Positions 47,052-56,305 of a stretch of 64,000 nt of DNA are shown piece after piece. The position numbers were made by a program, and so were the translations under genes. This stretch comes from TMED8 sp038125725 (GTDB taxonomy: Bacteria > Pseudomonadota > Alphaproteobacteria > Rhodospirillales > Casp-alpha2): contig JAYPEK010000001.1 in the NCBI GenBank assembly GCA_038125725.1, positions 1 through 64,000 on the forward strand. The letters are read 5' to 3'. Position 1 is the first letter of the stretch. Each line of letters begins with the position of its first letter. Under the pieces are notes generated by a model that saw only the letters and a list, made by a program, of their open reading frames with translations, had not been told where the DNA came from and did no database searches.

Positions 47052-48626
47052 CTACTCCCCCACCGCACGCAGCCGCGCGCCGCGCCCGGCCGGCACCGGT
47101 TGCAGCCGCCGATAGGCCAGCGCCTCGGCGATGTGCGGGCGCCGGACGCCCTCATCGCCGGCGAGATCGGCGATGGAGCGCGCCACCCGCAGCACCTGGT
47201 GATAGCCACGCGCCGAGACGCCGAAGCGCTGGCAGGCCTCGACCAAAAGCCGCCGGCCCTCGGCGTCGGGTTCCGCCACTTGGCCGAGCAGCGCGTCCGG
47301 CAGTGCGGCATTGTCGCGGATCGGCGCCCCCTCACCTTCGGGCGCCAACTTCCCAAGCCGCGCCGTTTGTCGCCGCCGCGCGTCAAAGACCCGCGCCGCC
47401 ACCGCGCCGGAACTTTCGCCGGGAGGCGCCAAACCCAAATCCACCGGCGGTACCGGCGGCACCTCGATATGCAGATCGAAGCGGTCCAGCAGCGGGCCCG
47501 ACAGCCGGTTCTGGTAACTGTCGGCGCATTTCGGCGCACGCACGCAGGCCCGCGCCGGATCGCCGAGATAACCGCAGCGGCAAGGGTTCATGGCTGCCAC
47601 CAATTGCACTCGGGCGGGATAGGTGACATGCGCGTTGACGCGCGCGACCGACACGCGCCCGGTTTCGAGCGGCTGGCGCAGCGCCTCCAGCGCGTGGCGG
47701 TCGAACTCCGGCAGTTCATCCAGGAACAAGACCCCCAGGTGCGCCAGCGAAATCTCGCCCGGCTTCACCCGATGCCCGCCGCCGACCAGCGCCGCCATGG
47801 AGGCCGAATGGTGCGGATCGCGGAACGGCCGGCGGTCGGTGAGCTGGCCGCCCGCGAGCGTGCCGGCGAGGCTCTGGATCATGCTGACCTCGAGGATCTC
47901 AGGCGGGCTCAAGGGCGGCAGCAGATCGGCGAGCCTGGCCGCCAGCATCGACTTTCCCGCACCCGGCGGGCCCGACATCAGCAGGTTGTGTCCACCGGCG
48001 GCGGCGATCTCGAGCGCGCGCTTGGCGCTCTCCTGGCCCTTGACGTCGGCGAGGTCGAGGGCCGGGCCGCCATGGTTGCGCCGGTGCGGCACCGGTTTCA
48101 TGGGTGGCGCCAGCACCTGCGTTCCCTTGAAGTGATTGATGATCTGCAGAAGGCTGGCCGCGGCCAAGACATCTCCCTCGCCGGCCCAGGCGGCCTCCGG
48201 CCCCTGCCCGGCCGGGCAAATCAGGCCGCGCCCGCTGCCGGACGCATGTATGGCGGCGGGCAGCACGCCGGCCACCGAGGCGAGCGAGCCGTCCAGCGCC
48301 AGTTCGCCCATGGCGATGAAACGCGACACCTCGTCGGCCGGCACCACGCCTATGACCGCCAAAAGCCCGAGCGCGATCGGCAGGTCGTAGTGCCCGCCTT
48401 CCTTCAACAGGTCCGCCGGCGCCAGGTTGACGGTGATGCGCTTCGGCGGCAGCGCCAGGCCCAGCGCATGCAGCGCCGCGCGCACCCGCTCGCGGCTTTC
48501 GCCGACGGCCTTGTCCGGCAGCCCGACGATGGTGAAGGCGGGCAGGCCGGGCGCCGCCTGCACCTGGACGTCGATGTCGACAACGGAAATGCCCTCGAAG
48601 GCGACGGTGGGAATATGCGCGACCAT
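47052..48626 (-). CDS. comM: YifB/ComM-type Mg-chelatase-like AAA+ ATPase
   Basis: A 524-residue protein. The N-terminal ChlI-like domain contains VDIDVQVQAAPGLPAFTIVG. The AAA+ core has Walker A GPPGAGKSMLAARLADLLPP, Walker B in LFLDELPEF, and FRDPHHSASMAALVGGG. The C-terminal CRCGYLGDP and SGPLLDRFDLHIEVP are also family marks. In Vibrio and Haemophilus ComM is a helicase that extends branch migration during natural transformation; the same role here is inference, since no other competence genes are visible. Confidence 0.92.
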   Translation of the reverse strand: MVAHIPTVAFEGISVVDIDVQVQAAPGLPAFTIVGLPDKAVGESRERVRAALHALGLALPPKRITVNLAPADLLKEGGHYDLPIALGLLAVIGVVPADEVSRFIAMGELALDGSLASVAGVLPAAIHASGSGRGLICPAGQGPEAAWAGEGDVLAAASLLQIINHFKGTQVLAPPMKPVPHRRNHGGPALDLADVKGQESAKRALEIAAAGGHNLLMSGPPGAGKSMLAARLADLLPPLSPPEILEVSMIQSLAGTLAGGQLTDRRPFRDPHHSASMAALVGGGHRVKPGEISLAHLGVLFLDELPEFDRHALEALRQPLETGRVSVARVNAHVTYPARVQLVAAMNPCRCGYLGDPARACVRAPKCADSYQNRLSGPLLDRFDLHIEVPPVPPVDLGLAPPGESSGAVAARVFDARRRQTARLGKLAPEGEGAPIRDNAALPDALLGQVAEPDAEGRRLLVEACQRFGVSARGYHQVLRVARSIADLAGDEGVRRPHIAEALAYRRLQPVPAGRGARLRAVGE

Positions 48627-48720
48627 GGGAACCTCTGGAAATGCTTCCGAAGTCTAGCGCGTAATAGATGATATTCTAGCGACTAAAACGTGTATAAGGC
48701 CAAGCTCGACAAAGGCCGGT

Positions 48721-49230
48721 TCAGCCATGACGGCCGTTGGCCTCGGCTTCCAGGCTCAAGGCCTTTAGGGCCTTGATGTCGATCTCGCTCAATTTCTTTT
48801 CGATGTCCGCGATTCCATCCGCAAGCATCTTGTGCGCTTCGGATTTCAGCCGATTGATTTCCTTCCTGCCTTCTTCGGAATCGGCGTTGCCGGACTGCAG
48901 CACCTGATTAAGCTCGGAGTTTTAGGTCGACTTTACCTTGCGGCTCAATTCCTTATAGGCATGCCCGGCTTGAACCTCGGCAATGAGCCGGAGGTGGTTG
49001 GAGAAAACCGAATCGAGTAACACCACGATCAGCACCGCGGTGCCGAGGGCCTGATCGAATGCCGAGAACTCGCCCGTGGCAATCAAAAGGCCACCGCCGC
49101 CGGCAATGAGCTTCGCGCCATAGGCGACAATCCGCCGGCCTCGGCCCAGGTTCTTGCCCTTGTCGACCTCTTTGTAGAGCTCGTTCAGTTCCTTGTCGAT
49201 GAGGGTCGGTGCCGTCATTTCTGGCCTCAA
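48721..49230 (-). pseudogene. Two-helix membrane protein interrupted by a stop codon
   Basis: The first part, from the ATG at 49230, is 102 residues: a helical polar N-terminus, two hydrophobic segments (IVAYGAKLIAGGGGLLIA and ALGTAVLIVVLLDSVFS) and the start of a charged helix (HLRLIAEVQAGHAYKELSRK). A TAA at 48922-48924 ends it. The same frame then stays open to 48721 with 67 further codons (NSELNQVLQSGNADSEE to the end) in the same heptad-like charged style, so the two parts look like one gene of about 169 residues. Alternatively the tail could be made separately from a GTG at 48903. The two-helix-plus-cytosolic-helix plan resembles SLATT-type effectors, but this is a weak resemblance. It overlaps the upstream gene by 4 bases. 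Confidence 0.55.
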
Positions 49231-49547
49231 GCGTATCCCGCCGTGGGCGTGCTATCGGTATCGGGAGCGATCTTGAAGCGAAGGGTCTTTTCCCTGCCGG
49301 AAGCAAGCCGTACGACAATCTCGATCCGGCCGGCGAATTTTTCCAATGCAAAATCCGGGCACTCAAATTCCAGCATGCCTTGCTCCGAAATATGAGCCGC
49401 CGAGCATTCGGGACAGGGATGGAAACCCGGACCAGGCGGCCGCGGCCGATCGATAAAGCAGGCGACCGATACGAGCGCGGAGCCCTCGCCAAGATCAAAT
49501 GAGCGAACCTCTCCCGGTTTCACCGTACCGTCATTCAAGTCCAGCAT
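49227..49547 (-). CDS. Small Cys-containing protein, unknown
   Basis: A 106-residue soluble protein with no family I recognise. Predicted mostly beta, with a central HPCPECSAAH motif and another Cys in LEFECPDF that could bind a metal or form a disulfide. No signal peptide. The ATG at 49547 is preferred to one at 49565 because GGAGG lies eight bases upstream. It overlaps the membrane-protein gene downstream by 4 bases (ATGA), so the two were built as a pair. The nearest upstream gene is gshB, 156 bases away, in the same orientation. Confidence 0.65.
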   Translation of the reverse strand: MLDLNDGTVKPGEVRSFDLGEGSALVSVACFIDRPRPPGPGFHPCPECSAAHISEQGMLEFECPDFALEKFAGRIEIVVRLASGREKTLRFKIAPDTDSTPTAGYA

Positions 49548-49703
49548 GTCGGTTGACCTCCACATCGCATTCGAAATGCGAGCCGAACCTTAACACGCGA
49601 CGCAAGAGGGCGGAACATTTTTCCCGCCATGGTATGCGCCCGGAACAATCCTCGACAGACCTCGACCGCATAAGGACGCCGCATACCGATGCGGAGCGGA
49701 AAC

Positions 49704-50642
49704 CTAAAGCTTGGCCTCGATGGCGTCCCAGATGTCGGCTTCCAGGGTGACGTCGTTGAAGCGGTTGATCTCCTGGATGCCGGTCGGCGAGGTGACGTTG
49801 ATCTCGGTCATCATGCCGCCGATGACGTCGATGCCGACGAAGATCAGGCCGCGCGATTTGAGCTCCGGGCCGATGGCCTCGCAGATCGCCAGCTCGCGGT
49901 CGGTGAGCTGCGTCTTCACCGGCTGGCCGCCGACATGCATGTTGGAGCGCGCCTCGCCCTCGGCGGGCACGCGGTTGGTGGCGCCGGCGGGCTCGCCGTC
50001 GATGAGGATGATGCGCTTGTCGCCCTCGCGTACGGCGGGCAGGTATTTCTGCACGATGATCGGTTCGCGGTAGTTCTCAGAGAACATTTCCAAAAGCGCG
50101 TTGAGGTTCTCGTCGCCGGGCGTCACGTGGAAGACGCCGGCACCGCCGTTGCCGTATAGAGGCTTGATGATGATGTCCTTGTGCTCGGCGCGGAACGCCA
50201 GGATCTGCGCACGGTCCGATGCAATCAGCGTCGGCGGCATGAATTCCGGAAAGCGGGTCACGAACAGCTTCTCGGGCGCGTTGCGCACCTCGCGCGGATC
50301 GTTGACCACTAGCGTCTCCGGGTGGATGTGCTCGAGCATGTGCGTGGCGGTGATGTAGGCCATGTCGAAGGGCGGGTCCTGGCGCATCAGCACCACGTCC
50401 ATGTCGGCGAGGTCGATCATCCGCGCCTCGCCCAAGGTGAAATGGTTGCCTTTCTCGCGTCGGAGCTGCATCGGCTCGGCCGACGCGATGATGCGTCCAT
50501 CCTTCATCGCGAGACGGCCGGGTTCGTAGTGCAGCAGGTCGTAGCCGCGCTTCTGCGCTTCGAGGCCGAGCACGAAGGTGGAGTCGCCCGAAATATCGAT
50601 GCTGGCGACATGGTCCATCTGGATGGCGATTTTCAAGGTCAT
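49704..50642 (-). CDS. gshB: Glutathione synthase
   Basis: A 312-residue ATP-grasp ligase joining gamma-glutamylcysteine and glycine. The N-terminus IAIQMDHVASIDISGDSTF, with MRQDPPFDMAYI, IIKPLYGNGGAGVF, QKYLPAVREGDKRIILIDGE and FVGIDVIGG, covers the expected substrate and nucleotide motifs. Length is normal. Its start is 45 bases after the SirB1-like gene ends. Confidence 0.97.
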   Translation of the reverse strand: MTLKIAIQMDHVASIDISGDSTFVLGLEAQKRGYDLLHYEPGRLAMKDGRIIASAEPMQLRREKGNHFTLGEARMIDLADMDVVLMRQDPPFDMAYITATHMLEHIHPETLVVNDPREVRNAPEKLFVTRFPEFMPPTLIASDRAQILAFRAEHKDIIIKPLYGNGGAGVFHVTPGDENLNALLEMFSENYREPIIVQKYLPAVREGDKRIILIDGEPAGATNRVPAEGEARSNMHVGGQPVKTQLTDRELAICEAIGPELKSRGLIFVGIDVIGGMMTEINVTSPTGIQEINRFNDVTLEADIWDAIEAKL

Positions 50643-50687
50643 GGCTGGAATTCCGCTTGGCGTTCGAAGGGATGAAAGAAACGGGAA

Positions 50688-51518
50688 TCAAGAGAGACGT
50701 TGGCGCAGTTCCTGGATCAATGCCGAGGTCTCGTAGCGATCGGGGTCCGGGCCGCCGTGGCGGAGCGATTCCTCCAGCGACGCAATCGCCGCCGTGACCC
50801 GGTCCATGCGCGCCTGCAGGACACCCTGTTCGCGCCACAGTGTCGGGTTCTCGGGCGCCACCAGAAGCATGCGCTCGACCACTTCCGCGGCTTCCGCCCA
50901 GCGTTGTTCGGCGACGAGGCGCACGCGGATGTTGGCTTGCAGCCGGGTCAACACTTCCCGCGCCGAAAGCGCGCGGTAATAGCTCGGTTTCAGCTCGGCG
51001 TCGTTGCCGGCGATCTCCTTCAAGCGCCGGCGCAGGCCCACCGCGTCGACCGCTTCGCCCATTTCGAACGGGTCGATGATGCGGCGCTCGCCTTCAGCTT
51101 CCAGCCGTACCAGGAAGCGGCCGGGGAAATCGATGCCTGACGCATCCCAGCCCAGCTTCCGCGCCACGTCGATATAGAGAATGCCGAGTGTCACCGGCAG
51201 GCCCGAGCGGCGGTCGATGACCCGCATCAGGTCGGCGCCATCCAGCGTCGAGAAGGCGCGCTGGGTGCCGGCATAGCCGTGCCGCCGGGCAATGACCTGC
51301 ACAAGCGCCTCGTGCCTGCGGGTCAGGCTCTGGTCGCGCCCGGCGTAATCGGCGACCTCGCTTTCCAACTGTTCCAGGTGGCGGCGATAAGGTTCCGGCG
51401 AGGGTTCGGGGCGGGCGGCTCGCGCCAAAAGCAGCGCGGCACCGGCAAGATCGATATCGCCGTCCTCGGCACGGCCGATGGCGCCGAGCGCATCCATGAC
51501 GGCGCCGCCGTCGGTCAT
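50688..51518 (-). CDS. SirB1 family transglutaminase-like/TPR protein
   Basis: A 276-residue cytoplasmic protein. The central region carries the SirB1 pattern: FSTLDGADLMRVIDRRSGLP followed by VTLGILYIDVARKLG and GIDFPGRFLVRLE. The last 90 residues contain TPR-like helices (RLVAEQRWAEAAEVVERMLL, then PTLWREQGVL). The family is widespread and of uncertain function. Its start overlaps the BON-domain gene by 4 bases. Confidence 0.9.
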   Translation of the reverse strand: MTDGGAVMDALGAIGRAEDGDIDLAGAALLLARAARPEPSPEPYRRHLEQLESEVADYAGRDQSLTRRHEALVQVIARRHGYAGTQRAFSTLDGADLMRVIDRRSGLPVTLGILYIDVARKLGWDASGIDFPGRFLVRLEAEGERRIIDPFEMGEAVDAVGLRRRLKEIAGNDAELKPSYYRALSAREVLTRLQANIRVRLVAEQRWAEAAEVVERMLLVAPENPTLWREQGVLQARMDRVTAAIASLEESLRHGGPDPDRYETSALIQELRQRLS

Positions 51519-52126
51519 GAAGCGGCCCCGGCAGCCCCGGCGGTCTTGACCCGGACGTGGCTGATCACCTTGCGCACGTAGCTGACCTCGCGCGCATGGG
51601 CAATGACCCGGTCCAGTTCCGCCTGGTCCTGGGCGATGCCCATCAGGTAGACCGTGGCGCCGACCGTCTCGATGGCGTAGTTGATCGCCAGTACGTCCTT
51701 ATCGACGGCGATCTTGGTGGTCAGTCGTGCGGTGATCCAGGAATCCTTGGCGGTGTCCATCAGGGAGCCGGACCCGACGAAAACCTCGTTCAGCACTTCC
51801 TTGACGTTCTCGGTCTTCCACGCGAGGCGCACCGCATCGGCGCGCATCTTTTCCGAATCGACGATGCCGGTCAGCAGCACACGGCCCTCGAACACCTCGA
51901 TGCCGACCTTGGCGAAATGCCGCTCGCTTTCCTCCAGCAGCGCGACCCGCAACTGCGTGGCGATCTTGGTGTCGGTGGCGATGGTCCGGAGCGGGCGCTC
52001 CTCGAAGGCCGCAACCCCTGCCGCCGCTCCGGCACCCAGTACGGCACCGGCGCAGCCACTGAGCCCGGCCGCCGATGCGGCGATCAACGAAGCCACGACG
52101 AACCCCCGAAAAGCGGAGCGAAACAT
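51515..52126 (-). CDS. BON-domain lipoprotein
   Basis: A 203-residue lipoprotein with a signal peptide and lipobox LSGC (after FVVASLIAASAAG). Two BON domains follow: about residues 55-115, with KIATQLRVALLEE and VFEGRVLLTGIVDSEK, and about residues 120-195, with TAKDSWITARLTTKI and ETVGATVYLMGIAQDQAEL. BON proteins such as DolP hold the outer membrane intact under stress. The ATG at 52126 has GGAG nine bases upstream and gives a clean lipoprotein signal. Confidence 0.92.
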   Translation of the reverse strand: MFRSAFRGFVVASLIAASAAGLSGCAGAVLGAGAAAGVAAFEERPLRTIATDTKIATQLRVALLEESERHFAKVGIEVFEGRVLLTGIVDSEKMRADAVRLAWKTENVKEVLNEVFVGSGSLMDTAKDSWITARLTTKIAVDKDVLAINYAIETVGATVYLMGIAQDQAELDRVIAHAREVSYVRKVISHVRVKTAGAAGAAS

Positions 52127-52246
52127 GAAAACAATCTCCCGATTCCAATGCACTGAGACTGCTGAGATGTGCACGAATCGCCCTATTGTAAAGCCTTCGG
52201 GCGAGGGCACAAAGGGGGAGTTCCCCACAGCATGACCCCGAAACAT

Positions 52247-52612
52247 TCAGTCTCCGGCGCGCCAGGCACCGGGCAAATGGTGAAAACGGCCGGCCCCCTC
52301 GATGCGTACGGCGTCGAAGCGCATGTCCAGGGCCGCGAGGGCCGGATGACGTTGCAGGAAGACGCCCGCGGCGCGTTCGATACGGCGGCGCTGGCGCGCG
52401 GTGATCAATTCGCCGCCCGTATCCCGCGCCCGCGCCTTGACCTCGACGAAAGCCAGCGTACCACCCCGCCGCGCCACCAGGTCGATCTCGCCCTGCGGAC
52501 AGCGAGAGCGCCGGGCCAGGATGCGGTAGCCCTTGAGCCGGAGCCGCCAGGCAGCCAGCGCTTCGGCGTTGATGCCGAAACGCCAGGCGGCCGGGCGCGG
52601 CCGGCGGCTCAT
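52247..52612 (-). CDS. yraN: YraN family nuclease-fold protein
   Basis: A 121-residue UPF0102 protein with a PD-(D/E)xK-like core: RCPQGEIDLVARRGGTLAFV followed by EVKAR. In other bacteria the gene is next to rsmI and LppC, as here. The start ATG overlaps the rsmI stop by 4 bases. The activity is not firmly established; a Holliday-junction-resolvase-like fold is known for the family. Confidence 0.93.
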   Translation of the reverse strand: MSRRPRPAAWRFGINAEALAAWRLRLKGYRILARRSRCPQGEIDLVARRGGTLAFVEVKARARDTGGELITARQRRRIERAAGVFLQRHPALAALDMRFDAVRIEGAGRFHHLPGAWRAGD

Positions 52613-53571
52613 GGGTCCGGTCGTCCAGCCTCGGCGGAAAGCGCGAGCGCGCGCTGATAGACGTCGCGCCTCGGCCAACCGCTCGCCGTGGCCACCGCCG
52701 CCGCCGCGTCGCGCAGGCTGGCGGATTGCATCTCGCGCTCAAGCATGGCGTCGATCGCGTCGGCGTCCATGCGCGCCGCCTCGCCGGGCGGACCGATGAC
52801 CACGGTGATCTCGCCCTTCGGCGGGCCGGCCTCCGCATAGTGTCGGGCCAGCTCGGAGAGGGTGCCCCGGCGCACTTCCTCGAAGCGCTTGGTCAGCTCG
52901 CGCGCCACGGCCGCGCCGCGGTCACCAAGCACCTGAGTGGCGTCCTCCAGCATGGCGGCCAGGCGCTTGGCCGATTCCATCACGACCAACGTGCCGGGGA
53001 CGGCGCCGATCTCTGCCAACACGTTCCGCCGCGCCCCCGCTTTCGACGGCAGGAAGCCCTGGAAGAAGAAGCGGTCGGTGGGCAGGCCGGAAAGCGCCAG
53101 CGCTGTCGTCACCGAAGACGGGCCCGGCACGCAGGTGAGGGCGATGCCTTCCTCGATGCAAGCGGCGACCAGCTTGTAGCCCGGATCCGAGATCGCCGGC
53201 ATGCCGGCGTCCGATACCAATGCCACGGTTTCGCCACGTTGCAGGCGCTCAATGAGTTTCGGCCGCTGTTTGGCGGCATTGTATTCATGATAGGGGAGCA
53301 GCGTCGCATCGACCGCAAGCAGATGCAGCAGCTTGCCTGTGACCCGGGTGTCCTCGCAGGCGATGACGTCGACGGCGGCAAGCACGTCCAGCGCGCGTTC
53401 GGAAATGTCGCCGGCGTTGCCGATGGGCGTCGCCACCAGGATCAGGCCCGAGACATCGGCGGCTCGCGGTTTACTCCGCCGACGCCTGACGCTAGGCTCT
53501 CCCGCCGACCGAGTGGGGGGCTCGTCGGGCGTGGGCCCATCAGCAGAGGGAAGCCGTTTTTCCGATGACAC
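52609..53571 (-). CDS. rsmI: 16S rRNA 2'-O-ribose C1402 methyltransferase
   Basis: A 320-residue tetrapyrrole-methylase-fold enzyme that modifies C1402 in 16S rRNA. After a 40-residue charged N-terminal extension comes LILVATPIGNAGDISERAL, then EDTRVTGKLL, DAGMPAISDPGYKLV and GLPTDRFFFQGFLP. The start is a GTG at 53571 whose neighbour LppC begins on the other strand at 53565, so the two 5' ends overlap by 7 bases. Confidence 0.95.
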   Translation of the reverse strand: MSSEKRLPSADGPTPDEPPTRSAGEPSVRRRRSKPRAADVSGLILVATPIGNAGDISERALDVLAAVDVIACEDTRVTGKLLHLLAVDATLLPYHEYNAAKQRPKLIERLQRGETVALVSDAGMPAISDPGYKLVAACIEEGIALTCVPGPSSVTTALALSGLPTDRFFFQGFLPSKAGARRNVLAEIGAVPGTLVVMESAKRLAAMLEDATQVLGDRGAAVARELTKRFEEVRRGTLSELARHYAEAGPPKGEITVVIGPPGEAARMDADAIDAMLEREMQSASLRDAAAAVATASGWPRRDVYQRALALSAEAGRPDP

Positions 53572-55139
53572 GTTTGCTCTCCACCCGGAAAGGAATGCCG
53601 GTCCCGGCCATGGCGTTTGTTGCTGCGCTGATGCTCGCGCTGGCCGGCTGTCAGCAAATCGGACCGGGCGGCGGCTTGCAAGCGCAAAGGGCCCCGGCCA
53701 CGGCCGGTGCCCAGGCGACGCCGCCCTCGCATCAGCGCCCGCCGGTGCTCGGGCCCCAGACCAGCCAGGCTTCGGTGCCGCCCGGCACCACGTCCGGCAC
53801 GGCGGGGATTTCTTCCGGTGCCCAGGTGCTGCAGACGCAACCGCCCGGCACCCTGCCGGCCGGCCAGGCCGCCGGCACGCAACCCGCCACGGGTGCCGCG
53901 GTGCCGAGCCCGGACCTGCCGTCGCTGGCCGAACTTCTCAATCGGGCGCCGTCGGCCGAACCCGACGCCATGCGGCCCCTGGTACCGCCGCCGGCGACAA
54001 CGGATACGGTGCGGGTCGGCCTGTTGCTGCCCTTGAGCGGGCGCAATGCGGCCATCGGCAAGGCGCTCCTCAATGCCGCGCAATTGGCCATGTTCGATTT
54101 CGCCGACCGCCGGTTGGAATTGCTGCCCATCGATACCCGCGGCACGCCCACCGGCGCCCAGGCCGCCGCGCAAACCGCCATCGGCGACGGCGTACAGGTG
54201 ATTCTGGGTCCCTTGCTAGCCGGCTCCGTGCAGGCGGCGGCGCCGGCGGCCAGGGCCGCACACGTGCCGATCATCGCCTTTTCATCCGACCGCCGCGTCG
54301 GCGGGGGCGGTATCTATACCATGGGTTTCCTGCCCGAGGACCAGGTGCGGCGCGTGGTTTCCTATGCCATCCAGCAGGGCATCACCCGGTTCGGCGCGCT
54401 GGCGCCCGACAATACCTACGGCGCCACGGTGTTCGAGACGCTGCGCGACGTGACCCGCTCGCTCGGCGCCCAGGTGGTGGAGGCACGGTTCTACAACCCG
54501 GCGGCCGACGATTTTACCGACGTGGTGCGCGTCCTCGCCGATTACGACAATCGCCGCAAGGCGCTTTTGCATCAGCGCGCGGAGCTTGAGAAACAGGACG
54601 ACGAAGTCTCGCGCCAGGCGCTGAAGCGGCTCGAAACGCTGCAGACCATCGGCGATCTGCCGTTCGAGGCCCTGCTGATCGCCGACGGCGGCAAGCGGCT
54701 CCAGTCGGTGGCGGCGCTGCTGCCGTTCTATGACGTCGACCCGGCCAAGGTGCGTATGCTCGGCACCGGACAATGGGACGTGCCGGGGCTGGGCTCGGAG
54801 CCGGCGCTGGCCGGCGGCTGGTATGCAGCGCCCGATCCGGCCAAGCGCCAGGGCTTCGAACAGCTCTACCGCGACACCTATGGCGATACGCCGCCCAGGC
54901 TGGCGACCCTCGCCTACGACGCGACGGCGCTCGCCGCCGTCCTGGCGCGCCAGCAGAACGGCCCCGATTTCTCCGAGGCGACGCTGACGTCGGTGAGCGG
55001 CTTCGAGGGCCGCGACGGCATCTTCCGGTTCCTTTCCAGCGGCGTGACCGAGCGCGGTCTCGCGGTGATGCAGCTCCGTCAGCGCGATGCCCGGGTGATC
55101 CAGGCCGCACCCACCACCTTCCAGGCCGCGATCAACTAA
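53565..55139 (+). CDS. LppC/LpoA-like penicillin-binding protein activator
   Basis: A 524-residue lipoprotein with a signal peptide and lipobox LAGC (after MAFVAALMLA). A Pro/Gly/Thr-rich linker of about 110 residues leads to a periplasmic-binding-protein fold beginning VRVGLLLPLSGRNAAIGKAL, with IILGPLLAGS and FSSDRRVGGGGIYTMGF. This is the LpoA C-terminal domain, which activates PBP1A from the outer membrane in E. coli. ATG at 53565 gives the best basic N-terminus; later ATGs at 53595 and 53610 are possible. It is divergent from rsmI and convergent with hemW. Confidence 0.9.
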   Translation: MTRLLSTRKGMPVPAMAFVAALMLALAGCQQIGPGGGLQAQRAPATAGAQATPPSHQRPPVLGPQTSQASVPPGTTSGTAGISSGAQVLQTQPPGTLPAGQAAGTQPATGAAVPSPDLPSLAELLNRAPSAEPDAMRPLVPPPATTDTVRVGLLLPLSGRNAAIGKALLNAAQLAMFDFADRRLELLPIDTRGTPTGAQAAAQTAIGDGVQVILGPLLAGSVQAAAPAARAAHVPIIAFSSDRRVGGGGIYTMGFLPEDQVRRVVSYAIQQGITRFGALAPDNTYGATVFETLRDVTRSLGAQVVEARFYNPAADDFTDVVRVLADYDNRRKALLHQRAELEKQDDEVSRQALKRLETLQTIGDLPFEALLIADGGKRLQSVAALLPFYDVDPAKVRMLGTGQWDVPGLGSEPALAGGWYAAPDPAKRQGFEQLYRDTYGDTPPRLATLAYDATALAAVLARQQNGPDFSEATLTSVSGFEGRDGIFRFLSSGVTERGLAVMQLRQRDARVIQAAPTTFQAAIN

Positions 55140-55144
55140 AGCGC

Positions 55145-56305
55145 CTAGCCCTCGTCCAGGTCCGGCGCCAACAGCGCCGCGATCATGGCGTTGAGCCGGA
55201 GCAGCCCGTCGGCCGTGGCCAGCAGGCGCGTGCCGCGCCGTTCCAAGAGACCGCCCGTCAGGCATTGTTCGACGCGCGGTCCCTCAAGCACTCGGTTCCA
55301 GGCCAATCCCGAAAGGGATTCCAGCCGGTCGAGATCGAGGCCCTCGGTGAGCCGGAGCCCGGTCATCACCATTTCCTCGGCGCGTTCCCGGGGCGCGAGC
55401 GCGCGGCGCTTGGCGGTGCCATGGCCCGCCTTGGCGACGGCGTCCAACCAGCGTGCCGGTTCGTGAATCTGGTGCGTGGCGGTGAAGCCCTCTCGTGTCG
55501 TCAGCCGGCCATGCGCGCCGGGGCCGATCCCGGCGTAGTCGCCGCCCCGCCAATAGGTCAGGTTGTGGCGGCTCTCAGCGCCGGGCCGGGAATGGTTGGA
55601 AACCTCGTAGGCCGGCCGGCCGTTCTCTTGCAGAAAATCTCGGGTGATTTGGAACAGATCGACGGCCACATCGTCGTCCGCCGCCGCCACCCGGTCGCGG
55701 AAAAAGGCGGTGCCGGGCTCGATGGTGAGCTGGTAGACCGACAAGTGTTCGCCGGCCAGATCCAGCGCCTGTTCCAACTCCGCCCGCCAGCCGTTTGGGT
55801 CTTGGTCCGGCAGGCCGTAGATCAGGTCGAACGAGGTACGCTGGAACACCGCGTTGGCGTCCTCGATGGCGCGCCGCGCCTCCCCGGCGTCGTGGCGCCG
55901 GCCCAGAAACTTGAGCGCATCGTCGTCGAAGGACTGCACACCCAGCGACAGACGATCGACGCCGGCCTCCTTGAGCGCGCGGAATTTCTGCCGCTCGGCC
56001 GACGACGGATTGGCTTCCAGCGTAATCTCGACATCGGGGCCAAAATTCCAGTGGCCGCGCGCGGCTTCGATCAGCGCCGCCACGGTCCCGGGGTCCATCA
56101 GCGACGGCGTGCCGCCACCGAAAAAGATGCTGGACAGCCTGCGCCCCGACGTCTCGGCGGCGTAATGTGCCAGTTCCAACAAAAGTGCGTCGCGCCAGCG
56201 CGCCTGGTCGATGCTTTCCGACACATGGCTGTTGAAATCGCAATAGGGGCATTTCGACTGGCAGAACGGCCAGTGGACGTAGAGCGCCAGTGGTTCGGTG
56301 ACCAT
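55145..56305 (-). CDS. hemW: Radical SAM haem chaperone HemW
   Basis: A 386-residue radical SAM protein, formerly called HemN-like coproporphyrinogen oxidase. The cluster motif is CQSKCPYCDF at the N-terminus. FFGGGTPSLM and the region with RLSLGVQSFDDDALKFLGR are also typical. HemW acts as a haem chaperone rather than an oxidase in E. coli and Lactococcus. The start codon shares one base with the rdgB stop. Confidence 0.94.
   Translation of the reverse strand: MVTEPLALYVHWPFCQSKCPYCDFNSHVSESIDQARWRDALLLELAHYAAETSGRRLSSIFFGGGTPSLMDPGTVAALIEAARGHWNFGPDVEITLEANPSSAERQKFRALKEAGVDRLSLGVQSFDDDALKFLGRRHDAGEARRAIEDANAVFQRTSFDLIYGLPDQDPNGWRAELEQALDLAGEHLSVYQLTIEPGTAFFRDRVAAADDDVAVDLFQITRDFLQENGRPAYEVSNHSRPGAESRHNLTYWRGGDYAGIGPGAHGRLTTREGFTATHQIHEPARWLDAVAKAGHGTAKRRALAPRERAEEMVMTGLRLTEGLDLDRLESLSGLAWNRVLEGPRVEQCLTGGLLERRGTRLLATADGLLRLNAMIAALLAPDLDEG

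Noticed and set aside
48650..48680. Direct repeat TCTAGCG before comM
   Set aside because: Two seven-base copies could be chance; no further copies seen.
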